Shown here: in pieces, positions 15,859-24,706 of the stretch
Layout of the letters: each line of letters begins with the position of its first letter
Numbering within the stretch: position 1 is the stretch's first letter
The notes under the pieces: generated by a model
What the model was told of the DNA's origin: nothing
The model's input: the letters and a program-made list of their open reading frames with translations, nothing else
Database searches by the model: none
Source: a virus
IMG/VR virus record: IMGVR_UViG_3300045413_000124
Coordinates: 1 to 50,340 of that record
DNA length: 50,340 nt
Reading direction: 5' to 3' (one strand)
Position numbers and translations under genes: made by a program

Positions 15859-17234
15859 AACTTGAATCCCCCAAACTTATCTTTTAATGTGGTTTTCTCT
15901 TCGTCATCATAGTCGGAGTTACCCATGTTGTCAATCATATCATTTTGTGCAACTTGTTCACAATCAAAAAGACGCATCTTGGCACGATCAATACCAACCA
16001 CAAATCGTTTGTTAACTGTTGGATCATTGTAACGATTTTTCAACTGCTTCACCATAATCTGCCCCAACTGTTCCAGTTCTTCTGTACTAATAAGGGCAAA
16101 CATAAGATCAGCAGTAGCAGGGAGACCAAAGGACTCGCTAGTATCAGTGATATCAACATCACTGTTACCATAACCTGAACGAGTGGTTTGTGTGGCAGAA
16201 ACGATTGGTACATTTGCTTCAACTGCCAATCCTCGTAGCTCTTCTGCAATCGCCTTAATATACGAATATGAATTAACAGTGCCGTTTCCGCGATACCGTG
16301 AGGAAGCACATATATTAAGGTAATCAATGAAAATAATATCAGGTCTAAATGACTTTTTGATAGATAACTCATTTAGTAGTGCCCGAAAGTGTCCGACATG
16401 TGCAGAAGCAGTCGGATATTCTTTAATGATTAAAGAACCCTGAGTCTTCTTAGCAATGCTATTTACTTTATTTTCAAACATTGATTTTGGAAGTTCTCCA
16501 ATCTTTTGAATATTAAGATTTAAAAGATTGGCATCAATTCTCTCAGCAATTTTTTCTTCTGCCATTTCACAAGTAATGTATAAGACATTCTTACTTTGAG
16601 ATAGAGCAGCTGCGGCAACGTGACACATAAACAAAGATTTACCAACGCCAGTGCCAGCAAGGGCAATGTTTAGAGTTTTATTCGGAAGGCCACCCTTCGT
16701 AATCTTATTAAAAAATTCTAGATCGAAAGGAATTTTATCTTCTTTGCGATGATAGTATTCATATCGACTTTCATAGTCTTCAAGATAATCGTGACCAACC
16801 TGACTATTAAAACTTACAGAGAGGGCATCAGAGAGAATTGAAGGAATTGCATTCCTTCCTCGTTTCTCATCTTTACCGTCAGCAATTTGAATTGCATTCA
16901 TCAGAGCAATATAAATTGCCCGATCACGACACCATTTTTCAGTAGTGTCAACCAACCACTCATCATTAGATTCAACTTCTTCAAATGAAGAAACACATTC
17001 AACTATCTCTCTATATGAGCTTTCGTTAATGTCAGTTCTATTCTCAATCTCAATCAAAAGAGACTCTTTATTTGGAATCTGATTATACTTTTCTACAAAA
17101 GAAAAAATTTCTTGAAAGATGACTTTTTCTTTTAGTTCTTGAAAATATTCTTCTTTGATAAACGGTATAACTTTTCTTGTATACTTTTCTTTTTGTAGAA
17201 GATTATTGAGAACTAAAAGTTCAACTTTCTCCAT
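15855..17234 (-). CDS. gp41: Replicative DNA helicase (T4 gp41, DnaB family)
   Basis: 459 aa (T4 475). Hexameric 5'-3' helicase of the primosome with gp61. N-terminal helical domain (1-150), RecA-like core with Walker A 194-201 (GTGVGKS), YITCEMAEE, IIFIDYLN (Walker B) and SATQTTRSGYG. The start is chosen at MEKVELL because AAGGAA lies 7 nt upstream; the frame extends 10 codons further into uvsX. Confidence 0.95.
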   Translation of the reverse strand: MEKVELLVLNNLLQKEKYTRKVIPFIKEEYFQELKEKVIFQEIFSFVEKYNQIPNKESLLIEIENRTDINESSYREIVECVSSFEEVESNDEWLVDTTEKWCRDRAIYIALMNAIQIADGKDEKRGRNAIPSILSDALSVSFNSQVGHDYLEDYESRYEYYHRKEDKIPFDLEFFNKITKGGLPNKTLNIALAGTGVGKSLFMCHVAAAALSQSKNVLYITCEMAEEKIAERIDANLLNLNIQKIGELPKSMFENKVNSIAKKTQGSLIIKEYPTASAHVGHFRALLNELSIKKSFRPDIIFIDYLNICASSRYRGNGTVNSYSYIKAIAEELRGLAVEANVPIVSATQTTRSGYGNSDVDITDTSESFGLPATADLMFALISTEELEQLGQIMVKQLKNRYNDPTVNKRFVVGIDRAKMRLFDCEQVAQNDMIDNMGNSDYDDEEKTTLKDKFGGFKF

Positions 17235-18243
17235 AACTAAATTCCTTACGTGCGATTTGATCAAGTTGTTGCATTACTTCTTCGGTGAAGTATAGTTCAG
17301 GTTCTTTTAGAATCTGTTTGGCATAAATCTTCTTGCCTTCAATCTCATAACGTCCTGCTACATTCTTCCAGAGTCCACCAATCTCACCAAGTTCCAGAAG
17401 ACCATAATAACGATCAAGGCCGCGCTCATCATAATAAAGACGGATCTCAACATCTTTGTTCTCCTTACTCAAACGCGATTTAGCAGTCTTAGCCTTGATA
17501 ATATTGCCGACCACTTCTGTTCCATCCTTTTCTTTCTTTTTGCTGAGATAGATGATCGTAGATGCTGCGTATTTGAGTCCAGAACCTCCGCCCATTTCTT
17601 TCGTTGGTACGTAAGCTCCGATGACATCGTATGTATGATTTGTGACAATGAGGGGAACATTTGCTTGACCTAGTTTGAGTGTGAGCATTCGAAATGCACC
17701 TTTGACCAGTTGGGATTTGGTCATATCACGAACTTGTTTGTCGTTCAGTGCATCGGTAATTTCTTTCTCAGTAGAAAGCATACCCAAAGAGTCTAACACA
17801 AAAATACAAGGTTTGCGTTCTTCTACTGGTTTTTTAAGATAAATGTCTACTGTTTTAAGTGCCTTACTGCGAAACTCTTCTATGGTGACAACATTAACCA
17901 CGATAAGACGTGATGTGTCAATGCCCCGTGATTGCAAGAGAGATTTAGTAATGGCAGCCTCAGTATCAAAATATAGACAATAACCATCGGGGTGAGTATC
18001 AAGAAAATTCTTAACCACAGCGAGAGAGAAGAAAGTTTTTCCAGTAGAAGACTCACCAGCAATAGCAGTAATCTTATTCCCAGATACACCGCCAAATATG
18101 CTACCTGAAACCAATGCGTTAAAAATGTACGAACCTGTGTCCACATAAGTTTCAGTCTCGTCGATGTCTGCTGCAAGATGCGTATAATCATCTCCAATCT
18201 CTTTTACGATTTCTTTAAGGAATGTTAATCCAGAGTCAGTCAT
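17221..18243 (-). CDS. uvsX: RecA-like recombinase UvsX
   Basis: About 340 aa (T4 391). Strand-exchange ATPase for recombination-dependent replication. Walker A 63-70 (GESSTGKT), Walker B CIFVLDSLGM, loop-2-like TNHTYDV. Alternative starts are 18255 and 18294; 18243 (MTDSGL) is preferred because the sigma70-like promoter just upstream would place the transcript start near 18259 and a GCGGA sits before this ATG. Overlaps the gp41 start region by 14 nt. Confidence 0.94.
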   Translation of the reverse strand: MTDSGLTFLKEIVKEIGDDYTHLAADIDETETYVDTGSYIFNALVSGSIFGGVSGNKITAIAGESSTGKTFFSLAVVKNFLDTHPDGYCLYFDTEAAITKSLLQSRGIDTSRLIVVNVVTIEEFRSKALKTVDIYLKKPVEERKPCIFVLDSLGMLSTEKEITDALNDKQVRDMTKSQLVKGAFRMLTLKLGQANVPLIVTNHTYDVIGAYVPTKEMGGGSGLKYAASTIIYLSKKKEKDGTEVVGNIIKAKTAKSRLSKENKDVEIRLYYDERGLDRYYGLLELGEIGGLWKNVAGRYEIEGKKIYAKQILKEPELYFTEEVMQQLDQIARKEFSYGES

Positions 18244-18265
18244 TTTATCCGCCATTCTACAAAAG

Positions 18266-18294
18266 ATTATACTACAAAATTTTGGTGCCGTCAA
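18266..18294 (-). promoter_or_regulatory. Early promoter TTGACG-17-TATAAT for uvsX
   Basis: Minus-strand -35 TTGACG (18289-18294), 17-nt spacer, perfect -10 TATAAT (18266-18271). Near-consensus host sigma70 promoter for the uvsX-41-mazG operon. Confidence 0.8.
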
Positions 18295-18374
18295 ATATTT
18301 TGAGGAACGGCACGATATCCTTTATGTGACGTTATTCCTCTTTTATAATGGTGATAAAAAAAGAAGTGTCAACC

Positions 18375-18539
18375 CTATGCTACCATCCCATAATCTTCAC
18401 GAAGTATTTTTTTATAAGGTAAACCTTGGTCTTTAAGTTCTTTCACCAGTTTAAGTTTTTGAAATAATGCAGTGTCTCCACCCAGAGCCATAGCATTTAC
18501 AATCGTATTCAGTTCTTCATCAGTAATAGGTAAATCCAT
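18375..18539 (-). CDS. 54-aa hypothetical protein
   Basis: MDLPITDEELNTIVNAMALGG..., helical, with a basic middle (FQKLKLVKELKDQG) and an end YKKILREDYG. Start overlaps the stop of the upstream 65-aa gene (TGATG). Belongs to the tail of the gp43 operon. Function unknown. Confidence 0.72.
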   Translation of the reverse strand: MDLPITDEELNTIVNAMALGGDTALFQKLKLVKELKDQGLPYKKILREDYGMVA

Positions 18540-18736
18540 CAATTCCACCTCAGTGTATCCAGATATTTTAACACATTTTCTCGAACATCCATAAGCTCAT
18601 GAAAACATTTTTGATCATGTGCTGCTTGCCTAAGTTCATTATCTGGTTTAAGTACAGACTCCATAAACAAATCCACTCCCTTATTCCATTTTGTCTGTTT
18701 TGATTCTGCATCATATACTGTGTATTCATTATTCAT
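18539..18736 (-). CDS. 65-aa hypothetical protein
   Basis: From MNNEYTVYD; helical, charged. GGAGGA before the ATG, which overlaps the gp43 stop (ATGA); the open frame further upstream is inside gp43. Function unknown; co-expressed with DNA polymerase. Confidence 0.75.
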   Translation of the reverse strand: MNNEYTVYDAESKQTKWNKGVDLFMESVLKPDNELRQAAHDQKCFHELMDVRENVLKYLDTLRWN

Positions 18737-21228
18737 GAGAAAAAGTCCTCCAAAGAAATTTGTTTTTCGGATTTCCATCCAATTGCATCAAGTACAACTT
18801 TAAGTGGATCTAGAAAACCTTTGTCGAATTGCATGTCATAATTAACATACTTTTCTATGCCTAACTCCCTCGGAAACTCTTGAATAAAAGAGAATACATT
18901 TTCATATATTGGATTGGGAGTTTTTAAATAGCAAAACTTGATCTTTTCTCCATTTTGAATAAATGAATACTTGGTATCAAGATTCTTCATTTTTATATAG
19001 TGATTATACAACAAAGCTCCTCTGGCGTGAATAGGTGTTCCTTTGTTATAAATTATGCTAGTTGATCGATGCTTGTTTACATCACTAACTGTTCGAGGGA
19101 AAGAAATTTCTTCTGGTGTCATTTTTTTAAAATCAGATCTACACCTATCAATGAAATCAATCAGATCATCTTCGGTAGAAGACATGATTAACTTCAAAGC
19201 ATCTTTAATCATTTGACGACATGGAGCAGGTGTTGAAGACTTAACTGCTTCAATGCCCATAATTTTTAATTTTGGTTCTTCATAACGAACACCCTCACTA
19301 TCCCATACGTTGAGAATATAACGCTTCTTGGCAGTCCAAATGCCACGATCCGCGATGTTCTCTCGTTTCATTTGCATCTTTTGATCATATGCATTAACAT
19401 ATTGCGCCAAGGACTTATAAGCGTTTTCAATATAAGGTTCAAATTCCATCTCACAGATCTTATTAAGGAACGAGACAACGCTCTCAGTAGTTTTTTCTCT
19501 CCCGTTGTACACAGCATGTACGAGAGGACCAAGATTGAGGTAGATAGAGTCAGTATCCGAAGCAATAACATAATCAACATTTTCTGTTTTCAAAATTTTA
19601 TTGATGTGCTGATTCATCTGCATTTCAATCCATCTGATACTTACTTGACCAGATAGAGTAATCGCTTCTGCATTTGCTAGTTTGTAATACCTGAAATACT
19701 GATTGCCAATTGCACCATATGCAGAATTGAGAGAGATCTTCTTTGCCATCTGAATATTATTGCATCGAGCAATTTCCTTTTCTAACTCCTTTGTCTTTTT
19801 TTTCTCATATTCTTTTTTAGCAGTAATCATCTTCTTTTTGAAGATGACTCGCTCGTTATACATCTTTTCCATGAGTTCTGGAAGGAATCCACGCACATCT
19901 TTACGGAACATTGCTCCGTTCGCACAAACTGCCTTGTCCTTATACAGTTCAAAGGTAATCTCCTGGTTCAGGATCTTATCCACAGTCACAGTCGGGTGCC
20001 TCTCATCCAAAAGAGTTTCTGGTGAAATATTGTACTGCATAATAAGGTGTGGATACAGTGAGTTCAAGTCAAAACTCACCACCCAGTCATACTTACCAGG
20101 AATGGGTTCTTTTACATAAGCACCAGCATACTTCTCATTTTTCTCTGTTCTATCTTTCGGTGGAATGACGATATCTCTCTTTTTGAGATAGTTATAGATG
20201 ATATTATCCCACATGCGAACTTGATAGAACACATCACTATAATTAACTTTGGCATCATACGCCATCGTTAAAGCTAATTCAATCAACTTCATCTTGTCTT
20301 CCAAACGGTCAACAAGTTCCACGTCAACGATGTTGTACTCTACAAACTTATTCCAACCTTTCGTATAAAAATCTTTGAAGGTATCGAACTCAGAGTGATC
20401 CAGTTTTTTCTGTCCGAGTTCTACGTTGGCAATGTAATCCAATCGATATGATTCTTGTGCTTTGTACGTGAACTTTTTGTACAGATCTAGGTAATCAAGT
20501 TGAGTAACTCCACCAATATCGAAAGCAATATTCTTACGACCAGAAATCCACACCTCTTCCTGTGTTACCAATCCCCAAGGAGAAATCCGTTTGAGTACTT
20601 TTTCACCAAGAATGCGATTAATTCTTCCACAGATGTATGGAATATCATAAAGTTGGACATTCCAACCAGTGATTACTTCTGGTGTGTGAGTTGCCCACCA
20701 TTCCAAAAAGTTTTGCAAAAGAGATTGCTCACTTTCACACAAGATGTATTTGGCATTGGGGTTTGTTGATTTAAAAGGTTTTCTTCCCCAAGTAGTAATC
20801 TTTTTAGTTGAATAGTCTTGAATAGTAATCAAAAGCATCTCTTCTGAACAAGATTCCGTATTAGGGAATCCATATTCTGATTGAACTTCAATGTCAAGAG
20901 TAATTAGATTGATTTTGGTAATATCAAACTTAATTTCATCTTCTGGATATTTTTCAGAGATGTATTGGCATACGTATCTGTCATTTCCATAGATTTCAAA
21001 TCCTTCTACATTATCATATTTCTTATAGAATTCTCTACAATCTCGTACAAATCCTGGTTGAATTGCTTCAACATGCTCACCAGAAAGAGTCTTATGCTTT
21101 GTTTTCTTTTTTGACTTCACAAAGAGAGTTGGTTTAAACTCATCTGTGGTCATGAAACTTTTTCCATTTTCATAACCACGAACAAGAAATCGATTACCAA
21201 CCATCTGCACATTAGTATAAAATCGCAC
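18733..21228 (-). CDS. gp43: Family B DNA polymerase (T4 gp43)
   Basis: 831 aa (T4 898). Replicative polymerase with 3'-5' exonuclease. Exo I LDIEVQ (D112, E114), exo II GWNVQLYDIPYI, exo III YNIVDVELV; polymerase motif A FDLNSLYPH, motif B KKISLNSAYGAIG, motif C ASDTDSIYLNLG. GTG start overlapping the TAG of the upstream small gene by one base; MRFYTNVQ fits the expected N-terminus. No intron or inserted homing gene. Confidence 0.97.
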   Translation of the reverse strand: MRFYTNVQMVGNRFLVRGYENGKSFMTTDEFKPTLFVKSKKKTKHKTLSGEHVEAIQPGFVRDCREFYKKYDNVEGFEIYGNDRYVCQYISEKYPEDEIKFDITKINLITLDIEVQSEYGFPNTESCSEEMLLITIQDYSTKKITTWGRKPFKSTNPNAKYILCESEQSLLQNFLEWWATHTPEVITGWNVQLYDIPYICGRINRILGEKVLKRISPWGLVTQEEVWISGRKNIAFDIGGVTQLDYLDLYKKFTYKAQESYRLDYIANVELGQKKLDHSEFDTFKDFYTKGWNKFVEYNIVDVELVDRLEDKMKLIELALTMAYDAKVNYSDVFYQVRMWDNIIYNYLKKRDIVIPPKDRTEKNEKYAGAYVKEPIPGKYDWVVSFDLNSLYPHLIMQYNISPETLLDERHPTVTVDKILNQEITFELYKDKAVCANGAMFRKDVRGFLPELMEKMYNERVIFKKKMITAKKEYEKKKTKELEKEIARCNNIQMAKKISLNSAYGAIGNQYFRYYKLANAEAITLSGQVSIRWIEMQMNQHINKILKTENVDYVIASDTDSIYLNLGPLVHAVYNGREKTTESVVSFLNKICEMEFEPYIENAYKSLAQYVNAYDQKMQMKRENIADRGIWTAKKRYILNVWDSEGVRYEEPKLKIMGIEAVKSSTPAPCRQMIKDALKLIMSSTEDDLIDFIDRCRSDFKKMTPEEISFPRTVSDVNKHRSTSIIYNKGTPIHARGALLYNHYIKMKNLDTKYSFIQNGEKIKFCYLKTPNPIYENVFSFIQEFPRELGIEKYVNYDMQFDKGFLDPLKVVLDAIGWKSEKQISLEDFFS

Positions 21229-21476
21229 TAGTCAGTTACCTTCTGATATCGTTCAAGTAGTTTAGTATTTGGTTCCGCAATTGTCAAAATTTTATCAGAG
21301 TGAATCATAAACTCACTTTGAGATGTAAAATCTGACAACCAAGGAGTTAATGTGCCATCAATTAAATTGACACAAAATGGATTTATAAGTTTACAATCTG
21401 GTTCGCCCAACTCCGAACCAACTTCATCAATTTTAGAGATCAGCGTTTGATTCGCCAGAACTAATAGTTTTATCAT
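21228..21476 (-). CDS. Small protein, divergent member of the SGED paralogue family
   Basis: 82 aa. Pattern hydrophobic N-terminus, NPFCVN, TPWLSDFTS, then DKILTIAEPNTKLLERY matches, in order, the P..., PW and (M/I)(T/A)EP..L...Y positions of three other small proteins in the window (21433, 24410, 36349), but lacks SGE(D/E)I. Lies between the 112-aa paralogue and gp43, overlapping both. Function unknown; a small beta-barrel is guessed. Confidence 0.75.
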   Translation of the reverse strand: MIKLLVLANQTLISKIDEVGSELGEPDCKLINPFCVNLIDGTLTPWLSDFTSQSEFMIHSDKILTIAEPNTKLLERYQKVTD

Positions 21477-21771
21477 CTTTCAATACCTCATTAATGTACA
21501 TGTTGCGAAGCTTATCAACTGGTTCAGTCATCGTTACAACCCAGTCAACATTTACTGGAATTTTAACATTCTTAGAAAGTGGCATCCAGGGAAACATCTT
21601 AATTTTGAATCCCTTAGCTGCCTCATCCCGAGTAACTCCCTCAGTATCCATGAGTTTTACGATACAAGGTTTGGTTAAAAAATATCCAATAGTTCTTTCT
21701 TCAATAACCATTTCCTCAATATCTGCGATAATGTCTTCGCCAGACTTCATCAAAACCAATTTAACTGTCAT
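21433..21771 (-). CDS. Small protein of the SGED paralogue family
   Basis: 112 aa. VKLVLMKSGEDIIADIEE, then KPCIVKL, MFPWMPLS and VVTMTEPVDKLRNMY. This order of motifs is shared with genes at 24410 and 36349 and, weakly, 21228. First gene of the polymerase operon behind a TTGACT-17-TAAAAT promoter. Alternating strands suggest an Sm/SH3-like small barrel. Function unknown. Confidence 0.78.
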   Translation of the reverse strand: MTVKLVLMKSGEDIIADIEEMVIEERTIGYFLTKPCIVKLMDTEGVTRDEAAKGFKIKMFPWMPLSKNVKIPVNVDWVVTMTEPVDKLRNMYINEVLKDDKTISSGESNADL

Positions 21772-21793
21772 GATTTTTGTTATTTTCCATCAC

Positions 21794-21822
21794 ATTTTAG
21801 CAAGAAAAAAAGGAGGAGTCAA
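21794..21822 (-). promoter_or_regulatory. Early promoter TTGACT-17-TAAAAT for the polymerase operon
   Basis: -35 TTGACT at 21817-21822 and -10 TAAAAT at 21794-21799, 17-nt spacer, with an extended TGC before the -10. The -35 is inside the 3' arm of the hsp20 terminator. Confidence 0.65.
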
Positions 21823-21846
21823 CCTGGATTTTGCCAGGGACTCCTC
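21805..21846 (-). terminator. Rho-independent terminator after hsp20
   Basis: Minus-strand GAGGAGTC / GACTCCTC 8-bp stem (21839-21846 with 21813-21820) plus inner CCTGG/CCAGG pairs, then seven T (21805-21811). Confidence 0.85.
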
Positions 21847-21869
21847 GCGCCGACGATATTCAATTCTAT

Positions 21870-22304
21870 TTAGAGATAATCCTTTCGTTTATGATGATCA
21901 GGAACAATTCTACCAAGAGTAATACTCAAAAGACCATCCTCAAAATCAACTGATCTAACTTCCGTATCATCAGAGAGTGTCCACGAACGTGTAAAACTCC
22001 GTTGAGCCAAACCCTTATGGAGATAGTTGGACTCCGTTTCTTTGTCTTCTTTCTGACCTTCAACGAAGAGTTTACCGTCTTGGGTGTACACATAAACTTC
22101 TTTCTTTTTAAATCCAGCAAGAGCAAGTTCAAGTCGTGATTCTACGTTGCTGACTTGAACTAAATTATATGGTGGATAGTTAGTGGTTGTTTCGTGCAGA
22201 TGGAAAAGACGGTCAAAGTATTCATCCATTCCGATTGAGTTGCGAGTAATCTTCTCCATCAGGGCAGGAAGATCCGCAGCGGTATAACGCATGAGATTAG
22301 TCAT
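21870..22304 (-). CDS. hsp20: Small heat-shock protein, Hsp20/alpha-crystallin family
   Basis: 144 aa. ATP-independent holdase chaperone, common in cyanomyoviruses. Alpha-crystallin domain about residues 38-130: LELALAGFKKKEVYVYTQDGKLFVEG, then SFTRSWTLSDDTEVRSVDFEDGLLSI. The C-terminus lacks a clear IxI motif. AAGGAGC ribosome site; own extended -10 promoter and terminator, so expressed as a single gene. Confidence 0.93.
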   Translation of the reverse strand: MTNLMRYTAADLPALMEKITRNSIGMDEYFDRLFHLHETTTNYPPYNLVQVSNVESRLELALAGFKKKEVYVYTQDGKLFVEGQKEDKETESNYLHKGLAQRSFTRSWTLSDDTEVRSVDFEDGLLSITLGRIVPDHHKRKDYL

Positions 22305-22365
22305 TATGGTAGCTCCTTTTTAAAGCGAGTTTGTGTTTTGTGGACCCTTTCGGCATCCAATAATA

Positions 22366-22374
22366 ATTATAACA
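22366..22374 (-). promoter_or_regulatory. Extended -10 promoter for hsp20
   Basis: Minus-strand TGTTATAAT: consensus -10 with an extended TG. No good -35. Lies 9 nt after the T-run that ends the regA terminator; leaves a leader of about 55 nt. Confidence 0.55.
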
Positions 22375-22385
22375 CATCACAAAAA

Positions 22386-22412
22386 AAGACGGATATGAAA
22401 CCCGCCCGTAAA
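22386..22412 (-). terminator. Weak terminator after regA
   Basis: Minus-strand ACGGG / TCCGT short stem (one G:U pair) with a 12-nt loop, followed by seven T, 8 nt after the regA stop. The stem is short, the T-run good. Confidence 0.55.
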
Positions 22413-22419
22413 AGTGTGG

Positions 22420-22851
22420 TTATTCCTCCACCTTTTTAGTTTTTTTACCAATGTTGTATTTTTGTTCCAGAATCCACTCGTTCTTTTCTTTGTAAGAAAG
22501 AACTTTGATCTGATTGAGTGGTGCAATATCAAAAATTGCATCGGGTTTTACAATATCAAGTAAACCCCAATCAATTAGAAGTTTTGCGATTCTATTCCTT
22601 CTTTGAACATCATTGATGGTTAAGTTTGCATGTTTACCATCAAGAGCAAATAATTCTTTGAAATGTACAATGTAATACTTGCCTTGCTTATGAAGAATGT
22701 GGCAAGATTGATAGAGTTTTTTTTCCTTTCTTGACGCAACTCCAATACGAGTCAATGTCTCACGAACTTTCAGAAAATCATCAGGTTCTCTCAAATTCAC
22801 CTCAACCATTTGGTCTTGCGACCAGGTAACAGTGGGTTCCACAGTAGTCAT
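22420..22851 (-). CDS. regA: RegA translational repressor
   Basis: 143 aa (T4 122, slightly longer here). Binds ribosome sites of early mRNAs and represses their translation. Order 44-62-regA is as in T4. Recognisable: VEVNLREPDDFLKVRETLTRIGVAS, LYQSCHILHKQGKYYIVHFKELFALDGK, and RRNRIAKLLIDWGLL. Start overlaps the gp62 stop (ATGA); GGAGGAACA ribosome site. The extra C-terminal basic tail is KKTKKVEE. Confidence 0.92.
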   Translation of the reverse strand: MTTVEPTVTWSQDQMVEVNLREPDDFLKVRETLTRIGVASRKEKKLYQSCHILHKQGKYYIVHFKELFALDGKHANLTINDVQRRNRIAKLLIDWGLLDIVKPDAIFDIAPLNQIKVLSYKEKNEWILEQKYNIGKKTKKVEE

Positions 22852-23216
22852 CTTGTTCCTCCAACGTCAAGTTTTTTCTTAATAAAACTTATCTGTTCAT
22901 TATTTAGGATTTTTAGAGCCTGAGATGCTTTTTCATTACTATAACCATAATAACGCTTAACGCATTCTAAGTCATCAATCTTATCCTTACGGAGCCAAGG
23001 AGAAAATCTCTTCTGCTTCCTGATTGTATTTAGATAGAAATGATACTGCATATCTTTATCAAGTTGATGATGTAGATTCATTTCATTTGCAAACATGATA
23101 GTGTCAAGATATCCAGAAAGACAACGATTAATAATGTATGGGGGATATTCTTTAATATTTTCGGATAAATCTTCTTTTGTAAAATTAATTGAGTTGAGCC
23201 AATCTTTCAGTTCCAT
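22848..23216 (-). CDS. gp62: Clamp loader small subunit (T4 gp62)
   Basis: 122 aa (T4 187, so short). With gp44 loads the gp45 clamp. Recognised by position between gp44 and regA and by features such as LKDWLNSINF, PYIINRCLSGYLDTI, and RYYGYSNEKASQALKIL. The codon before is TTG, so 23219 is an alternative start. Overlaps the upstream stop as TGATG. Confidence 0.88.
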   Translation of the reverse strand: MELKDWLNSINFTKEDLSENIKEYPPYIINRCLSGYLDTIMFANEMNLHHQLDKDMQYHFYLNTIRKQKRFSPWLRKDKIDDLECVKRYYGYSNEKASQALKILNNEQISFIKKKLDVGGTR

Positions 23217-23392
23217 CAATAAAATTCTCTCATATATCTTTGTATATTCATGCCAAGTTTTTTTGACTGAAGTTCATAATAACTAATACAAATATTAACT
23301 TCTTCTTGAGTCCAACCTTTTGGATTTTGCCAGGCACACAATTGCACTTTATTATTAGAGGAATAACTAACTAATTTTGGTCCCGTGTTCAT
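23216..23392 (-). CDS. 58-aa hypothetical protein
   Basis: MNTGPKLVSYSSNNKVQLCAW...: a predicted strand then a helix with GWTQEEVNICISYYELQSKKLG. Begins inside the dam 3' end (26-nt overlap) with no strong ribosome site, ends overlapping gp62. Real but unassigned; coupling to gp62 suggests co-expression. Confidence 0.65.
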   Translation of the reverse strand: MNTGPKLVSYSSNNKVQLCAWQNPKGWTQEEVNICISYYELQSKKLGMNIQRYMREFY

Positions 23393-24209
23393 AGTTAAAT
23401 AACAACAATTCTTTTCGATCTTTTTGCTCACGCATATAGTCACCAACGGAACGCATCGTATATGTCAAATCAAACTCTGCAGCGTTCCAAGTTTTAAATC
23501 GGTCTTTGACAAGTTGGTCCGAGTTATAACTCACTAACTGGTCCATATGATTAGCGTCGCAGTCAGCAGCAAACTTATCGTGATCAAATCCTTTGTGCAT
23601 TGATCCCTTATTCCCATAGAGATTATCCTTAATATCATAAGGAGGATCGAGATACATAAAAGCACCTTTGTTTCCATCCATCAGATAATCGTATGAGTAA
23701 TTAGTTATACGCCAATTTTGGATTAATTCAGAATACGCAGGCAGTTTTTGGATCCCTCGCATAGAGAAGTTGGCGTTGGATGCCTGTGCTGAAAATGATG
23801 AACTCTCTGTAAGACCAGAGAAACTACACTTATTGACAACATAGAAAGCCACAGCACGATCAATGCTTGGCAAACTTTGGTCATTGACCTTCTCCTTACT
23901 TGCAAGGAATAATTCTTTTGCTGATGCTGGATTACTATGAGTAGATTTAAGTTCTACCAGACCATCTTTAAGATCATTTCCAAAGATTTGAAGTTGCTGC
24001 CAAAAGTTTACCAGAGGTTCATACAAATCATTCGCCCAAATATCTAGGTAGGGATATTTCTTAGTGACATAAATTGCAACACTTCCACCACCAAGAAATG
24101 GTTCACGAAATTCATCATAGTTGCGAAGATCTGGAAAATACAATCCCATCTTCTCACATGCGCGAGACTTGCCGCCAGGATACCTTAAAGGAGTTTTAAG
24201 AGATTTCAT
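23367..24209 (-). CDS. dam: DNA adenine methyltransferase (Dam family)
   Basis: 280 aa. N6-adenine methylase, class D12: motif X/I region RYPGGKSRA and EPFLGGGSVA (residues 9-45), motif IV DPPY at 188-191, KCSFSGLTESS, and a C-terminal LLFNYEHG. Could protect phage DNA from restriction or time replication; target probably GATC by family, not proven. Sits inside the 44-62-regA operon, where T4 has no gene. Confidence 0.92.
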   Translation of the reverse strand: MKSLKTPLRYPGGKSRACEKMGLYFPDLRNYDEFREPFLGGGSVAIYVTKKYPYLDIWANDLYEPLVNFWQQLQIFGNDLKDGLVELKSTHSNPASAKELFLASKEKVNDQSLPSIDRAVAFYVVNKCSFSGLTESSSFSAQASNANFSMRGIQKLPAYSELIQNWRITNYSYDYLMDGNKGAFMYLDPPYDIKDNLYGNKGSMHKGFDHDKFAADCDANHMDQLVSYNSDQLVKDRFKTWNAAEFDLTYTMRSVGDYMREQKDRKELLLFNYEHGTKIS

Positions 24210-24405
24210 AATCTACTGGATGATATTTTAAATATTCATAAAAGGTAAGTTTCATTTCCTTTTGTGTCATACCACAATGTTTTGCAGCATCAGGAAGAGT
24301 CATTTTAGCACGAAATAGACCCTCATTTGCTTCATTTACATTTTCAGGAGTGGTTTTGACTGGCACATCATAAAGAGATGCCTTATTGATTTTAAGTAGT
24401 ACCAT
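24196..24405 (-). CDS. 69-aa hypothetical protein, HTH-like
   Basis: A short N-terminal strand, then LPDAAKHCGMTQKEMKLTFYEYLKYHP, which looks like a small helix-turn-helix. Start is 4 nt from the stop of the paralogue upstream; end overlaps dam by 14 nt. Function unknown; possible regulator of the operon. Confidence 0.7.
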   Translation of the reverse strand: MVLLKINKASLYDVPVKTTPENVNEANEGLFRAKMTLPDAAKHCGMTQKEMKLTFYEYLKYHPVDYEIS

Positions 24406-24409
24406 AAGA

Positions 24410-24706
24410 TCAAAGAATCAATTTTTTCTTGTCTGGCGTTGCAATCGCAGAGGGATTTACCATACGCTCAAACTGTTGAGAAATTTCATCAGCAGGTTCA
24501 GTCATATACATGATAAAACCTTTTCCAATCTTAATTCCATCACCATTCTTTTTTTCAAGAGGACAGAAAGGAATGAATCCAATAGTTCCATTCTGATTTG
24601 GAATTGGAGTAATCCCGTTTTTGATTACCACATATTCATCAGTTTCTTCAACTACGTTACAAACAATATCCTCACCTGAGGATACTTTAATAAGTTTAAT
24701 ATTCAT
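24410..24706 (-). CDS. Small protein of the SGED paralogue family
   Basis: 98 aa. IKLIKVSSGEDIVCNVVEE at the N-terminus, then ITPIPN, IPFCPLEK and IMYMTEPADEISQQF, in the same order as 21433 and 36349. Start overlaps the gp44 stop (ATGA), so it is translated with the clamp loader. Function unknown. Confidence 0.78.
   Translation of the reverse strand: MNIKLIKVSSGEDIVCNVVEETDEYVVIKNGITPIPNQNGTIGFIPFCPLEKKNGDGIKIGKGFIMYMTEPADEISQQFERMVNPSAIATPDKKKLIL

Noticed and set aside
18343-18372. Second uvsX promoter (TTGACA with TTATAA or TATAAA)
   Set aside because: Spacer of 18-19 nt and a poor -10; the site at 18266-18294 is far better and closer to the gene.
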